Positions 1 to 7,138 of a DNA stretch of 64,000 nucleotides are shown one piece after another (position 1 is the first letter of the stretch; each line of letters starts with the position of its first letter). The notes under the pieces were generated by a model that saw only the letters and a list, made by a program, of their open reading frames with translations, searched no databases and was not told where the DNA came from. Source of the stretch: Aestuariimicrobium ganziense (lineage in GTDB: Bacteria; Actinomycetota; Actinomycetes; Propionibacteriales; Propionibacteriaceae); contig NZ_JACYIZ010000007.1 in assembly GCF_015352975.1 (NCBI RefSeq), positions 57,330-121,329 on the forward strand. The letters are read 5' to 3'. Both the position numbers and the translations under genes were made by a program.

Positions 1-38
1 CCCCCACTGCCTGACTCCCCGACCGGCACAATGGCGGC

Positions 39-332
39 GTGGAGGAGTACCAGTTCACCGGCGTGATCTATCGCTGGCCGTCGAACCCGGCCATGCACCT
101 GATGGACGTGCCGCCTGACATCTCCGACGACCTCGACGCCACCGGGCAGCACGGCGGCTGGGGATCGGTGCGGGTCGAGGTACAGGCCGGGACGATCACC
201 TGGCGCACCTCGGTGTTCCCCGACTCAGGTCGCCAGTGCTTCGTGCTGCCGATCAAGGCCGCCGTGCGCAAGGCCAACGGCGTCGCCGAGGGGGACGAGC
301 TGACCGTCTGCCTGCATCCGGTTCTGGACTGA
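39..332 (+). CDS. DUF1905 domain protein
   Basis: A 97-residue protein that fits the small beta-barrel DUF1905 family, whose function is unknown. The family pattern is visible: an opening beta strand (EEYQFTGVIYRWP), a middle W-G-S-V-R-V strand and a closing FVLPIKAAVRKANGV-EGDELTVCL segment. Length is normal for the family. The GTG start at 39 has no Shine-Dalgarno sequence, but a weak -10-like CACAAT lies 6 nt before it, the spacing seen at several leaderless genes in this window. It converges on the GNAT gene, with the first copy of a 70-bp palindromic element between them. Confidence 0.75.
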   Translation: MEEYQFTGVIYRWPSNPAMHLMDVPPDISDDLDATGQHGGWGSVRVEVQAGTITWRTSVFPDSGRQCFVLPIKAAVRKANGVAEGDELTVCLHPVLD

Positions 333-354
333 CTCCCAGCGCTCGCCCCTGTTC

Positions 355-424
355 GCTGAAGCACAGGGTGTGTTGTGAGGCACAAGCAATTGCGTGTGCC
401 TCACGCAGCATGGTGTGCCTCAGC
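355..424. repeat. 70-bp CAATTG-centred palindromic element, copy 1
   Basis: An imperfect palindrome centred on CAATTG (387-392), with two 35-nt arms; 28 of 35 positions pair. Each arm reads roughly gctgaggcacacc, then tgctgcgtg, then aggcaca-gcaa. It lies between the convergent DUF1905 and GNAT genes, so it could form a bidirectional hairpin at both 3' ends. Related copies lie at 976-1045 and 32434-32503. Function is unknown; I infer either a terminator-like role or a dispersed palindromic repeat. Confidence 0.8.
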
Positions 425-449
425 GGAGAGGGCTCGGGTTCAGCCAAGG

Positions 450-923
450 TCAGCGCGTGCGCAGGTCGAGGCAGAAGGCCGGGTACTCGGCCTGGTCACC
501 GACCCGATCGGCCTCGAAGCCCATCGCCTCGTAGAAGGCCACCGCCTCCGGCGTCGACTGCCAGTCGAGCACCATCGGTTGGGGACGAGACCGCGCCCAG
601 TCGAAGACCGCCTCCATCAAGGCACGGCCGGTGCCACCGCGTCGGCGTTCGGGATCGACCCACAGGTCGTCCACCCGGCCGACGGTGAAGGTGGCGCGCA
701 GGTTGGGGGTGAAGTCCTGCGCGACGGCGTAACCGATCAGCTCACCGGACTGGTCCTCGGCGACGATCAGGCACCACGTCGGGTCGTCGACCCGGGCGCT
801 GTAGCGGGCCAGGTAGTCGTCCCAAGGCACCTTGTCGGCGTAGCCGGTGAACCCGACCAGCAGGCGCCGGAAGCCCTCGGCGTCTTCGACGCGGGCCTGA
901 CGTACGGTGACCGGGCTGCTCAC
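450..923 (-). CDS. GNAT family N-acetyltransferase
   Basis: A 157-residue GNAT-fold acetyltransferase, predicted to move an acetyl group from acetyl-CoA to an amine; substrate unknown. The acetyl-CoA loop is visible as VDPERRRGGTGRALMEA (R/Q-x-x-G-x-G/A type), followed by the C-terminal EAVAFYEAMGFE motif. I chose GTG at 923 (protein begins VSSPVTVRQARVEDAEG). The frame stays open to 1010, but the extra residues run into the palindromic repeat and do not resemble the family. It stands alone downstream of the ribosomal-protein operon. Confidence 0.85.
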   Translation of the reverse strand: MSSPVTVRQARVEDAEGFRRLLVGFTGYADKVPWDDYLARYSARVDDPTWCLIVAEDQSGELIGYAVAQDFTPNLRATFTVGRVDDLWVDPERRRGGTGRALMEAVFDWARSRPQPMVLDWQSTPEAVAFYEAMGFEADRVGDQAEYPAFCLDLRTR

Positions 924-975
924 CGCGCCAGACTGCCGGTCGGATTCGGCGCGGGTCAACCGCCTTTCGGACTCC

Positions 976-1045
976 ACTGAGGCACACCGTGTTGTGTGAA
1001 GCACAGGCAATTGCTTGTGCTCGACGCAGCAAGGTGTGCTTCAGC
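976..1045. repeat. 70-bp CAATTG-centred palindromic element, copy 2
   Basis: Second copy of the palindromic element, centred on CAATTG at 1008-1013, with arms that differ at about eight positions. It lies between the 3' end of rplI and the start of the GNAT gene. Compared with copies 1 and 3, the outer GAGGCACAC / GTGTGCCTC blocks and the central GCAATTGC are best conserved. Confidence 0.8.
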
Positions 1046-1092
1046 GCGGGAGGCCGGGGGCGGAGGGCGTGGGCGGGAGAGCACAAATGCCA

Positions 1093-1125
1093 CAGGGCCC
1101 GGACCCCAGCGGAGTCCGAGCCCTG
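1093..1125 (-). terminator. Likely terminator of the rpsF-ssb-rpsR-rplI operon
   Basis: Two 15-nt arms (1093-1107 and 1111-1125) pair at 13 of 15 positions around a very short loop, and the two mismatches can form G-U pairs in the minus-strand RNA. The hairpin begins 18 nt past the rplI stop and is followed by a short, weakly T-rich stretch, as is common for actinobacterial terminators. Confidence 0.6.
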
Positions 1126-1142
1126 TATGCGTCTGCCAGGCG

Positions 1143-1589
1143 TCAGGCCGACACGACGGCCACCGGTAGGTGCGCGGTGACGGCCTCGTGCAGCTTGATG
1201 CCCACGGTGTGGGTGCCCACGGTCTTGATCGGCTTGCTGATCACGACCGAGCGCTTGTCGACGGCGGGGCCGCCGGCCTTCTTGACGGCGAGCGCGATGT
1301 CGGACGCGGTGACCGCGCCGAACAGCTTGCCCTCGCTGGCTGCGCGGGCCGCGACCTCGACGTTGAGCGCCTCGATCTGGGCACGCACCTCGTTGGCGTG
1401 GTCGAGACCGCGGATCTCACGGGCGTCACGCGCCCGCTTGATGCCCTCGATCTGCTTCTCCGAGCCACGGGTCCAGGCGATCGCCTTGCCCTGGGGCAGC
1501 AGGTAGTTGCGGCCGTAGCCGTCACGCACCTCGACGACGTCGCCGGCGACACCCAGCTTCTCGATGGCGGTGGTGAGAATGAGCTTCAT
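1143..1589 (-). CDS. rplI: 50S ribosomal protein bL9
   Basis: Ribosomal protein bL9, 148 residues, the usual length. The N-terminal signature is clear (MKLILTTAIEKLGVAGDVVEV, then DGYGRNYLLPQGKA), followed by a long connecting helix and a C-terminal rRNA-binding domain with the GKLFGAVT segment. Last gene of the operon rpsF-ssb-rpsR-rplI, starting 15 nt after the rpsR stop and preceded by an AAGGGGA Shine-Dalgarno-like stretch. Confidence 0.98.
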   Translation of the reverse strand: MKLILTTAIEKLGVAGDVVEVRDGYGRNYLLPQGKAIAWTRGSEKQIEGIKRARDAREIRGLDHANEVRAQIEALNVEVAARAASEGKLFGAVTASDIALAVKKAGGPAVDKRSVVISKPIKTVGTHTVGIKLHEAVTAHLPVAVVSA

Positions 1590-1604
1590 CAGTCAGTCCC
1601 CTTC

Positions 1605-1844
1605 TCAGCGGGCCGTCGAGGCGTAGGGCAGCAGGGCCAGCTCGCGAGCGTTCTTGATCGCGATGGCGACCTTGCGCTGCTCCTGGACCGAGAGTCCGGT
1701 GACACGGCGGGCGCGGATCTTCCCACGCTCGGAGATGAACTTCCGCAGGGTCGCGGTGTCCTTGTAGTCGACGGTGCCGATGCGGATCGACTTCGCCGGG
1801 GCGATCTTCTTCTTGTTCACAGGCTTGCGCTGTGGACCGGCCAT
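1605..1844 (-). CDS. rpsR: 30S ribosomal protein bS18
   Basis: Ribosomal protein bS18, 79 residues. The signature [20 protein letters not shown] and the C-terminal ALLPYAS are present. Binds 16S rRNA as a heterodimer with bS6, which is encoded in the same operon. The protein contains no cysteine, so it is a zinc-independent (C-minus) form. The 137-nt gap from ssb contains two small hairpins that may affect its translation or mRNA processing. Confidence 0.97.
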   Translation of the reverse strand: MAGPQRKPVNKKKIAPAKSIRIGTVDYKDTATLRKFISERGKIRARRVTGLSVQEQRKVAIAIKNARELALLPYASTAR

Positions 1845-1864
1845 TGTGGTGCTCTCCTAGTTCT

Positions 1865-1899
1865 GGGGGTCAGGCCCCCGAAAGCCCGGCTCTCGCCGG
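1865..1899 (-). promoter_or_regulatory. Twin hairpins in the ssb-rpsR intergenic region
   Basis: Read on the minus strand, two adjacent perfect 5-bp stems occur just before rpsR: one at 1886-1899 closing a GAGA (GNRA-type) tetraloop, and one at 1865-1879 with G5/C5 arms. They could be an mRNA processing or attenuation site separating ssb from rpsR-rplI expression. Role inferred only. Confidence 0.4.
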
Positions 1900-1981
1900 A
1901 ATGTGCCTGTCCCTGCCGCGCCGACTCCAGAGGCCATCTGGTGCCGGCGACGTGCCGGGTGGAATCTGTGGGTTCGTCCGA

Positions 1982-2506
1982 TCAGAACGGGGGCTCTTCG
2001 GCCTGGGCCTGGGCCCAAGGGTCAGCGCCACCGCTGCGGTTGTCGGAGTTGCCCTGGCCACTCGGGCGCTGCGACCAGTTGTCGCCGCCACCGGAGTTGC
2101 CGCCCTGCTGCTGCCAGCCACCGCCGCCGCTGGAGCCGGACGAGCTCGTCCGGTTCACCTTGGCGGTCGCGTAACGCAGGGAGGGACCGACCTCTTCGAC
2201 CTCGACCTCGAACACGGTGCGACGCTCACCCTCGCGGGTCTCGTAGCTGCGCGACTTGAGCCGGCCCTGGACGATGACGCGCATCCCCTTCTGCAGGGAC
2301 TCGGTCACGTTCTCGGCCGCCTGGCGCCACACCGAGCAGTTGAGGAACATGGCGTCGCCGTCTTTCCATTCCTGGGTCTGACGGTCGAACGTGCGCGGGG
2401 TCGAGGCCACGGTGAAACTGGCCACGGCTGCACCCGAGGGGGTGAAGCGCAGTTCGGGGTCGGCGGTGAGGTTGCCGACGAGGGTGATGGGCGTTTCGCC
2501 TGCCAT
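1982..2506 (-). CDS. ssb: Single-stranded DNA-binding protein
   Basis: SSB, 174 residues: an N-terminal OB fold (about residues 1-112, [28 protein letters not shown]), a Gly/Gln/Ser-rich linker, and the acidic C-terminal tip EEPPF used to recruit replication and repair partners. The ATG at 2506 (MAGETPIT) was chosen because it matches family N-termini and follows a GGAG; the frame continues upstream without similarity. It sits between rpsF and rpsR, the standard bacterial arrangement. Confidence 0.97.
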   Translation of the reverse strand: MAGETPITLVGNLTADPELRFTPSGAAVASFTVASTPRTFDRQTQEWKDGDAMFLNCSVWRQAAENVTESLQKGMRVIVQGRLKSRSYETREGERRTVFEVEVEEVGPSLRYATAKVNRTSSSGSSGGGGWQQQGGNSGGGDNWSQRPSGQGNSDNRSGGADPWAQAQAEEPPF

Positions 2507-2617
2507 GTCTGGGTCTCCGAATCGGACTTGAGGAACTAGTGCAGACCAGCCTGCCACGAGGGGCCGACAGTTCTACAGGGTTGTTCCGAAGCTGTGGATG
2601 AAGGCTGTCGTCGACGC

Positions 2618-2908
2618 TCAGTGAGCGTCGGGACGCATCACCTTGGTCCGCATGATCTGCTCGTCGATGGTCATCAGGCGATCCATCTCCTTGACGACAG
2701 CAGGCTCAGCCGACACGTTCAGCACGACGTAGATGCCTTCGGGCTTCTTGTTGATCTCGTAGGCCATCCGACGACGACCCCACACGTCGATGTTGTCGAC
2801 AGTCCCCTTGGCATCGGTGATCACCTTCAGGTGCTTCTCGATGAGCGGGTTCACCTGGCGATCGTCCACGTCGGGATCGATGATGACCATGACTTCGTAC
2901 TTGCGCAT
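2618..2908 (-). CDS. rpsF: 30S ribosomal protein bS6
   Basis: Ribosomal protein bS6, 96 residues (MRKYEVMVIIDPDVDD...). The conserved GRRRMAYEINKKPEGIYVV segment is present. The start at 2908 follows a strong AGGAGGTGGAG ribosome-binding site. First gene of the operon with ssb, rpsR and rplI. Forms a complex with bS18 in the small subunit; in several bacteria that complex also represses this operon through its leader. Confidence 0.97.
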   Translation of the reverse strand: MRKYEVMVIIDPDVDDRQVNPLIEKHLKVITDAKGTVDNIDVWGRRRMAYEINKKPEGIYVVLNVSAEPAVVKEMDRLMTIDEQIMRTKVMRPDAH

Positions 2909-2940
2909 GCGCGAACTCCACCTCCTCTGGTCTTGAGCGG

Positions 2941-2959
2941 CCACGGGCGGTTCCCGTGG
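2941..2959 (-). promoter_or_regulatory. rpsF leader hairpin, candidate S6:S18 site
   Basis: On the minus strand, a perfect 7-bp stem (CCACGGG / CCCGTGG) closes an AACCG loop 33 nt before the rpsF start. A loop containing CCG in an rpsF leader recalls the S6:S18-binding mRNA motif. I cannot check the full consensus by eye. The structure could instead be part of thrC termination. Confidence 0.35.
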
Positions 2960-3023
2960 CAGGAGGGCATGTGCCGGCCCCGCCGGTTGTGCATGGGCAC
3001 GGTGGCAGGGCCAGTGAAGGAGT

Positions 3024-3109
3024 CTACCAGCGGGGGACGACCCCCTGCACCCCCGCCAGCGCTACCAGCGGGGGGCGACCCCCTGCACCCCCGCCAGCGC
3101 TACCAGCGA
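3024..3109. repeat. 38-bp tandem repeat at the thrC 3' end
   Basis: A 38-bp unit starting ctaccagcggggg is present twice (3024-3061 and 3062-3099) and begins a third time (3100-3109). The third partial copy is the thrC stop codon and last codons. Each unit contains a G5/C5 hairpin (for example 3071-3083), so the duplication gives two tandem terminator-like structures after thrC. Confidence 0.8.
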
Positions 3110-4545
3110 GTGTGGGTGGCGATGAACTCCTTGACCGCCACCGGGTCGTTGGCGATCTCGGTCACCTGCCGGGGGGCGTCCAAGAGCCCGGCGAACCGCT
3201 CGGGCATCTCGGGCTCGTGCCCGATGGCCTCGCGCACGGTCTGGGCGAACTTCACCGGCAACGCGGTCTCGAGCACCACGATCGGCTCGTCGGCGCCGCT
3301 CGCCGAACGGAAGCCCTGCGCCACGGTCACCCCGTCAGCGGTGTGCGGATCGATCAGCACGTCGAGCTCGGCATGGGTGCGCTTGATCGCGGCCACCCGG
3401 TCGGCGTGGGTGGACGAGGCCGCCACGAACCCGAACCGCTCACGCAGCGCCTCGAACTCAGGCGTTCCCGCCAGCGAGAACCAGCCCTGCTCAGCCAGGT
3501 CGACCAGGAACAACTCCCGCACCCGGGCGGCGTCTCGTCCGACCAGATCGAAGACGAACCGCTCGAAGTTCGAGGCCTTCGAGATGTCCATCGACGGGGA
3601 CGAGGTGGCCGGGGTCTCGGCAGCCCCGCGCGGGCGGTAGACGCCTGTGGTGAAGAACTCCTGGAGCACGTTGTTCTCGTTGGTGGCCAGCAGCAGGGTG
3701 CTCACCGGCAGACCCATCTCGCGGCCGATGTGGCCGGCGCAGATGTTGCCGAAGTTGCCGGTGGGCACGCAGAAGGAGACCTGCTGGTCGTCCGCCGTAG
3801 TGACCCGAAGCCAGGCGATCACGTAGTAGACGACCTGGGCGACCAGCCGGGCCCAGTTGATCGAGTTCACCGCGCCCAGGCGGTGACGCTCACGGAAGTC
3901 GGCGTCGCCCAGCACCGCCTTGACCAGGTCCTGGCAGTCGTCGAACACCCCGTCGACGGCCAGGTTGTGCACGCTGGGGTCGTCCAGGGCGAACATCTGT
4001 GCCTGCTGGAAGGGAGTCATCCGGCCCGCCGGGGTCAGCATGAACACCTCGACCCGGTCGCGTCCGAGCATGGCGTACTCGGCGGCCGAGCCGGTGTCAC
4101 CGCTGGTCGCGCCAAGAATGCTGAGTGTGCGTCCGCGGCGGGCGAGTTCGTGCTCGAACAGTTGCCCGAGCAGCTGCATCGCCATGTCCTTGAAGGCCGC
4201 GGTCGGGCCGTCGGACAGGTGCGCGAGCCACAGCCCGTCGTCCAGTTCGCTGACCCTCACCACCTCGTCGGTGGCGAACACCTCCCCGTTCCAGGCCCGC
4301 TCGCAGATGGCGCGCAGGTCATCGGGTTCGATGTCGTCGATGAAGGCGCCCAGCACCCGTGCCCCCACCGCCGCGTAACCCTCGTCGTTCAACAACCTGC
4401 GCAGCTCGGCGAGGTCGCCGGTGGTCAGCCGGGGGTAGCGCTCGGGAAGGTAGAGTCCTCCATCGGGAGCGAGCCCCTCGAGCAGGATGTCGCAGAAGGT
4501 CGCGGACGCCGTCTGGGAGACATCGCGGGTGGACACGTAACGCAC
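3100..4545 (-). CDS. thrC: Threonine synthase
   Basis: Pyridoxal-phosphate enzyme converting O-phospho-L-homoserine to L-threonine. At 481 residues it is the long form, with the Thr_synth_N domain (YVSTRD...FCDILLEGLAPDGGLYLPE) before the fold-type II core. The PLP lysine lies in PTAAFKDMAM (about residue 119), with GATSGDTGSAA and CVPTGNFGN phosphate-binding segments. I chose GTG at 4545. It has no Shine-Dalgarno sequence, but TATCCT lies 6 nt upstream, suggesting a leaderless transcript. Only 43 bp separate it from the divergent Nudix gene. Confidence 0.96.
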   Translation of the reverse strand: MRYVSTRDVSQTASATFCDILLEGLAPDGGLYLPERYPRLTTGDLAELRRLLNDEGYAAVGARVLGAFIDDIEPDDLRAICERAWNGEVFATDEVVRVSELDDGLWLAHLSDGPTAAFKDMAMQLLGQLFEHELARRGRTLSILGATSGDTGSAAEYAMLGRDRVEVFMLTPAGRMTPFQQAQMFALDDPSVHNLAVDGVFDDCQDLVKAVLGDADFRERHRLGAVNSINWARLVAQVVYYVIAWLRVTTADDQQVSFCVPTGNFGNICAGHIGREMGLPVSTLLLATNENNVLQEFFTTGVYRPRGAAETPATSSPSMDISKASNFERFVFDLVGRDAARVRELFLVDLAEQGWFSLAGTPEFEALRERFGFVAASSTHADRVAAIKRTHAELDVLIDPHTADGVTVAQGFRSASGADEPIVVLETALPVKFAQTVREAIGHEPEMPERFAGLLDAPRQVTEIANDPVAVKEFIATHTRW

Positions 4546-4588
4546 CCGCCAAGGATAGATGCCGCGCCCGCGGCGGCCAGGAGGGCAC
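4546..4588. promoter_or_regulatory. Compact divergent promoter region thrC / Nudix
   Basis: Only 43 bp separate the two start codons. On the minus strand a TATCCT -10 candidate (4557-4552) lies 6 nt before the thrC GTG. On the plus strand a GGAGGG ribosome-binding site lies 5 nt before the Nudix ATG. The Nudix promoter therefore probably overlaps the thrC coding start. Confidence 0.5.
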
Positions 4589-5146
4589 ATGGGCTGGGAC
4601 GAGCTGCACGCCGCCGCGATCGACGAATTGCGTCAGTGGCAGGCCCCCGACGAGCCCCAGGCCGTGCTGCGCAACGACTTCCTGAGCCACCTGGCGACGC
4701 ACCCGGACGGCCACCGCAAGGCCGGTCCACCGGCGCACTTGACCGCCTCGTGCGTGGTGCTCGAACCCACGGGACGACGCGTCCTGCTCACCCATCACCT
4801 CAAGGCGCAGGTCTGGCTGCAGTTCGGTGGGCACCTCGAGCTGGACGACCGCTCGCTGGCCGACGGCGCGCTGCGCGAGGCCCGGGAGGAGTCTGGTGTC
4901 GACGACCTGGAGCTGCTCGGCGGTGTGCTCGAACTCGACCGCCACGACCTGATCGGTGACTTCGGACACTGCGGGACGCACCTCGACGTACGGTTCGTGG
5001 CGATCGCCCAGCCCGACGTCGAGCACGCGGTCAGTGCGGAGTCGATCGACGTGGCCTGGTTCGACGTGGATGAGCTGCCCAACCCCGTGCTGGTGCCCGT
5101 GGTGGGACGAGCCGTCGCCCGTCTGAGGGCCTCAGGCACTGTCTGA
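4589..5146 (+). CDS. Nudix hydrolase
   Basis: A 185-residue Nudix-fold protein; hydrolyses a nucleoside-diphosphate-linked substrate that cannot be named from sequence. The Nudix box is at about residues 74-98 (GGHLELDD...ALREAREESGV). The REAREESG catalytic core is intact, but the glutamate expected seven residues before it is replaced. The ATG at 4589 follows CAGGAGGGCAC; an upstream ATG at 4559 lacks a ribosome-binding site. Confidence 0.9.
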   Translation: MGWDELHAAAIDELRQWQAPDEPQAVLRNDFLSHLATHPDGHRKAGPPAHLTASCVVLEPTGRRVLLTHHLKAQVWLQFGGHLELDDRSLADGALREAREESGVDDLELLGGVLELDRHDLIGDFGHCGTHLDVRFVAIAQPDVEHAVSAESIDVAWFDVDELPNPVLVPVVGRAVARLRASGTV

Positions 5147-5210
5147 GCAGCTTGAGGCAGTCCGACCGCAGATCACTGCGCGACTCCCGTGCAGTCCGTC
5201 CTCTGCAGGT

Positions 5211-5609
5211 TCAGCGGCGGGTGCGTGGCGGCCCGGGCAGCAACAGATTGCCCGAGGACTTCCAGGCCACCAGCCCCCCAGCGATGAACTCACAGCGGTG
5301 GCCCTGCCCGCGGACGGCCTCGACCAGCAACCCTGAGCGCAGCCCGGTGTCACAGACCAAGACGATCGTCCCATCGGGCTCGGCCAGCGGATCGCCCGCG
5401 TGCACCGCGAACCAGGCGTCGTGCTGCAAATCCTTGTGGTCGACCAGTCGCGACCCCGGCGCGTGGCCGGCCTTGTACTCCTCGAGGCTGCGGACGTCGA
5501 CCAGGACACCACCGGAAGCCAACAGGGCGAGCGCCTCGTCCACGGTGATGCCGCCCTCGGGCATCACCCGTTCTCGCAAGCGGTCACGCAGTCCCATGGC
5601 GCCCATCAC
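5211..5609 (-). CDS. Rhodanese-like domain protein
   Basis: A single rhodanese domain of 132 residues, predicted to carry sulfane sulfur on a cysteine. The signatures are VLVDVRSLEEYKAGHAPGS and the active loop CDTGLRSG (C-x4-R), followed by the family motif FIAGGLVAWKSSG. The cysteine is present, so activity is plausible. ATGs at 5609 and 5597 are both possible starts. It converges on the Nudix gene and is divergent from the broken TM2 gene. Confidence 0.9.
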   Translation of the reverse strand: MMGAMGLRDRLRERVMPEGGITVDEALALLASGGVLVDVRSLEEYKAGHAPGSRLVDHKDLQHDAWFAVHAGDPLAEPDGTIVLVCDTGLRSGLLVEAVRGQGHRCEFIAGGLVAWKSSGNLLLPGPPRTRR

Positions 5610-5687
5610 ACCACATCAGGCAGAATGATCCGTGGAGTGCCCCGAGCGTGAACACCCACCGGCCACCGCCCCGGGAAGAGGATCACG

Positions 5688-6221
5688 ATGAACAGCTGGC
5701 AGTACGAGCCGACGCAGTCGCAGAACCAGCAGTCGGCTGGGAACATGCCGATGCCCTAAGACACCCCTGACCACCCGGGCAGTGCCGACCCCTACGGCCA
5801 GCAGTACACCTCTCCCCAACAGCAGTACGAACAGCAGCAGTACGGGCAACCGCAGTACAGCCAGCAGCAGTACGGCCCGGCGCAGTACGACCAGTACGCG
5901 GCCTACGGCCAGCCGAATCCCTACGGTCCCCAGACCAGCTGGAACCCGGCGCTGGCGACGATGGCGGCGCCCTACGGGTACGAGCCGGGCACCGGCCTGC
6001 CCTACTCGGAGAAGTCGAAGTTGGTGGCCGGGCTGCTGCAGATCTTCCTCGGGGGCCTGGGGATCGGGCGCTTCTACAAGGGCGACATCGGCATCGGCGT
6101 CGCCCAGTTGCTCGTCACGCTGGTCACCCTCGGCTTCGGGGCGATCTGGCCCCTGATCGACGGCATCATCATGCTCTGCACCCGTCAGACCGACTCCGAG
6201 GGCAGGCCGATGCGCAGCTGA
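5688..6221 (+). pseudogene. TM2-domain protein interrupted by an in-frame TAA
   Basis: An ATG at 5688, 5 nt after GAGGA, opens a frame (MNSWQYEPTQSQNQQ...) that runs 23 codons to a TAA at 5757-5759. The same frame then continues without break to 6221. It encodes a Tyr/Gln-rich repeat region (QQYGQPQYSQQQYGPAQYDQ), then a TM2 domain with two membrane helices joined by a GIGRFYKGDIGIGVAQ turn. Gln/Tyr/Pro-rich N-termini are typical of actinobacterial TM2 proteins, so this was one gene; TAC to TAA is a single change. A shortened TM2 product could still start at ATG 5961 (86 residues), or the stop may be a sequencing error. Confidence 0.8.
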
Positions 6222-6250
6222 GGGCTCGTCCTCCTCGGGCGCGCGTCACC

Positions 6251-6964
6251 TCAGTGGGCTGGCGTGCCGAACGACTCGTGGCGGCGCAGTCCCATCGCCA
6301 CCAGTCGGGCCACCACCATCGCGATGTAGAGCATGCCCGCGATCTGTTCGACCATCACCACGGCTCGGGCGTGCGGCCGCACCGGCACCACATCGCTCAA
6401 CCCGGTCGAGGTCATCGTGGTGCAGCTGAGGAACAACAGTTCGAACCATCCCCTGGTCTCTCCCGGGCTGGCTGCCACGAACGACCCCGGCACCAGGTAT
6501 TGGATGATCGAGAACGCGTAGGCGAAGGTCCACACCGCCACCGTGAAGCACGCCCCGACCGCGAACAGTTCGTCGCTGGTGACGTGGGTGTCACGGAACA
6601 TGTACACGATCAATGAGATCGTCGTGTAGGCGTAGAAGAGCATGTGGAACACGTCACTCCAGACGTGCCAGGGCTGCACCCAGCCCAGTACCCCATCGAC
6701 CACGGTGAGCACCACGCACGGAGCCAGCAGCAGGAACCCCACCCAGGTGAACATCGGGGTCGCGTTCACCGCCCGGATCGCCATCACCAGCACCAACAGT
6801 CCGAGCAGGCTGAACATGCTGCGCCCGAAGTGCGAGCCCGAGCCCTCGAGGAACGGGTAGATCAGGATGCTCAACAGCTGGATGGCCAGCAGCGACGCAT
6901 TGGGGTTGCGGCGCAGGGCCGGCCACCACTTCTGCCGCACGACGCTCTCGACCACTGGCTCCAT
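6251..6964 (-). CDS. Ion-channel-like membrane protein with altered pore filter
   Basis: A 237-residue membrane protein with about six hydrophobic segments and an Ion_trans_2-like end: a pore helix (WFELLFLSCTTMTS), a filter-like TSTGLSDVVP, then a last transmembrane helix. In potassium channels the filter reads T-x-G-Y-G-D; here G-Y-G is replaced by G-L-S, so potassium selectivity is doubtful. The ATG at 6964 (MEPVVESVV) was chosen; the open frame extends further upstream through a palindrome and lacks similarity. Divergent from the flavin reductase. Confidence 0.7.
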   Translation of the reverse strand: MEPVVESVVRQKWWPALRRNPNASLLAIQLLSILIYPFLEGSGSHFGRSMFSLLGLLVLVMAIRAVNATPMFTWVGFLLLAPCVVLTVVDGVLGWVQPWHVWSDVFHMLFYAYTTISLIVYMFRDTHVTSDELFAVGACFTVAVWTFAYAFSIIQYLVPGSFVAASPGETRGWFELLFLSCTTMTSTGLSDVVPVRPHARAVVMVEQIAGMLYIAMVVARLVAMGLRRHESFGTPAH

Positions 6965-7014
6965 GGCGGCAGCGTACGCCCGGCGCTCGCCGGCCCAGGT
7001 GGCAACGCCTGTCT

Positions 7015-7090
7015 GATGGTTTCGTGCCACGCGATCGCTGAAATGGCCCAGATTTCGACCCAAGCCACGATCGCGTGGCACGAAACCATC
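7015..7090. repeat. 23-bp perfect inverted repeat with nested stem
   Basis: Arms 7015-7037 (beginning gatggtttcgtgccacg) and 7068-7090 are exact reverse complements over 23 nt. The 30-nt spacer holds a smaller gaaat / atttc pair. The element lies in the 174-bp divergent region between the channel-like gene and the flavin reductase. It could be a dispersed palindromic repeat, a small non-autonomous element or a large operator. Confidence 0.8.
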
Positions 7091-7126
7091 ACCCGGGGTG
7101 GCTGAGACCCGGTTCAGGGCACCAAA

Positions 7127-7138
7127 TAGGCTGCTCCG
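7127..7138 (+). promoter_or_regulatory. -10 box and leaderless start of the flavin reductase
   Basis: TAGGCT at 7127-7132 is followed by exactly 6 nt and then the ATG at 7139. There is no Shine-Dalgarno sequence. Transcription would begin at or next to the start codon. Confidence 0.5.

Noticed and set aside
924..1010. N-terminal extension of the GNAT protein into the palindromic element
   Set aside because: The extra residues are encoded by repeat copy 2 and match nothing in the GNAT family; GTG 923 gives a normal N-terminus.
355..1045. Insertion-sequence ends flanking the GNAT gene (repeat copies 1 and 2)
   Set aside because: Each copy is itself a complete palindrome, no transposase lies between them, and a third copy stands alone at 32.4 kb.
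4546..4588. A threonine attenuator or riboswitch upstream of thrC
   Set aside because: Only 43 bp separate thrC from the divergent gene and the mRNA looks leaderless, so there is no room for a leader peptide or aptamer.
2956..4959. A 667-codon plus-strand frame opposite thrC
   Set aside because: Shadow of thrC codon bias; no family resemblance and no ribosome-binding site, and it runs into the Nudix gene in another frame.
5810..5930. CRISPR-like short repeats in the Gln/Tyr-rich region
   Set aside because: The cagcagtacg units are codon repeats of a Gln/Tyr-rich protein segment, irregularly spaced and without spacers.
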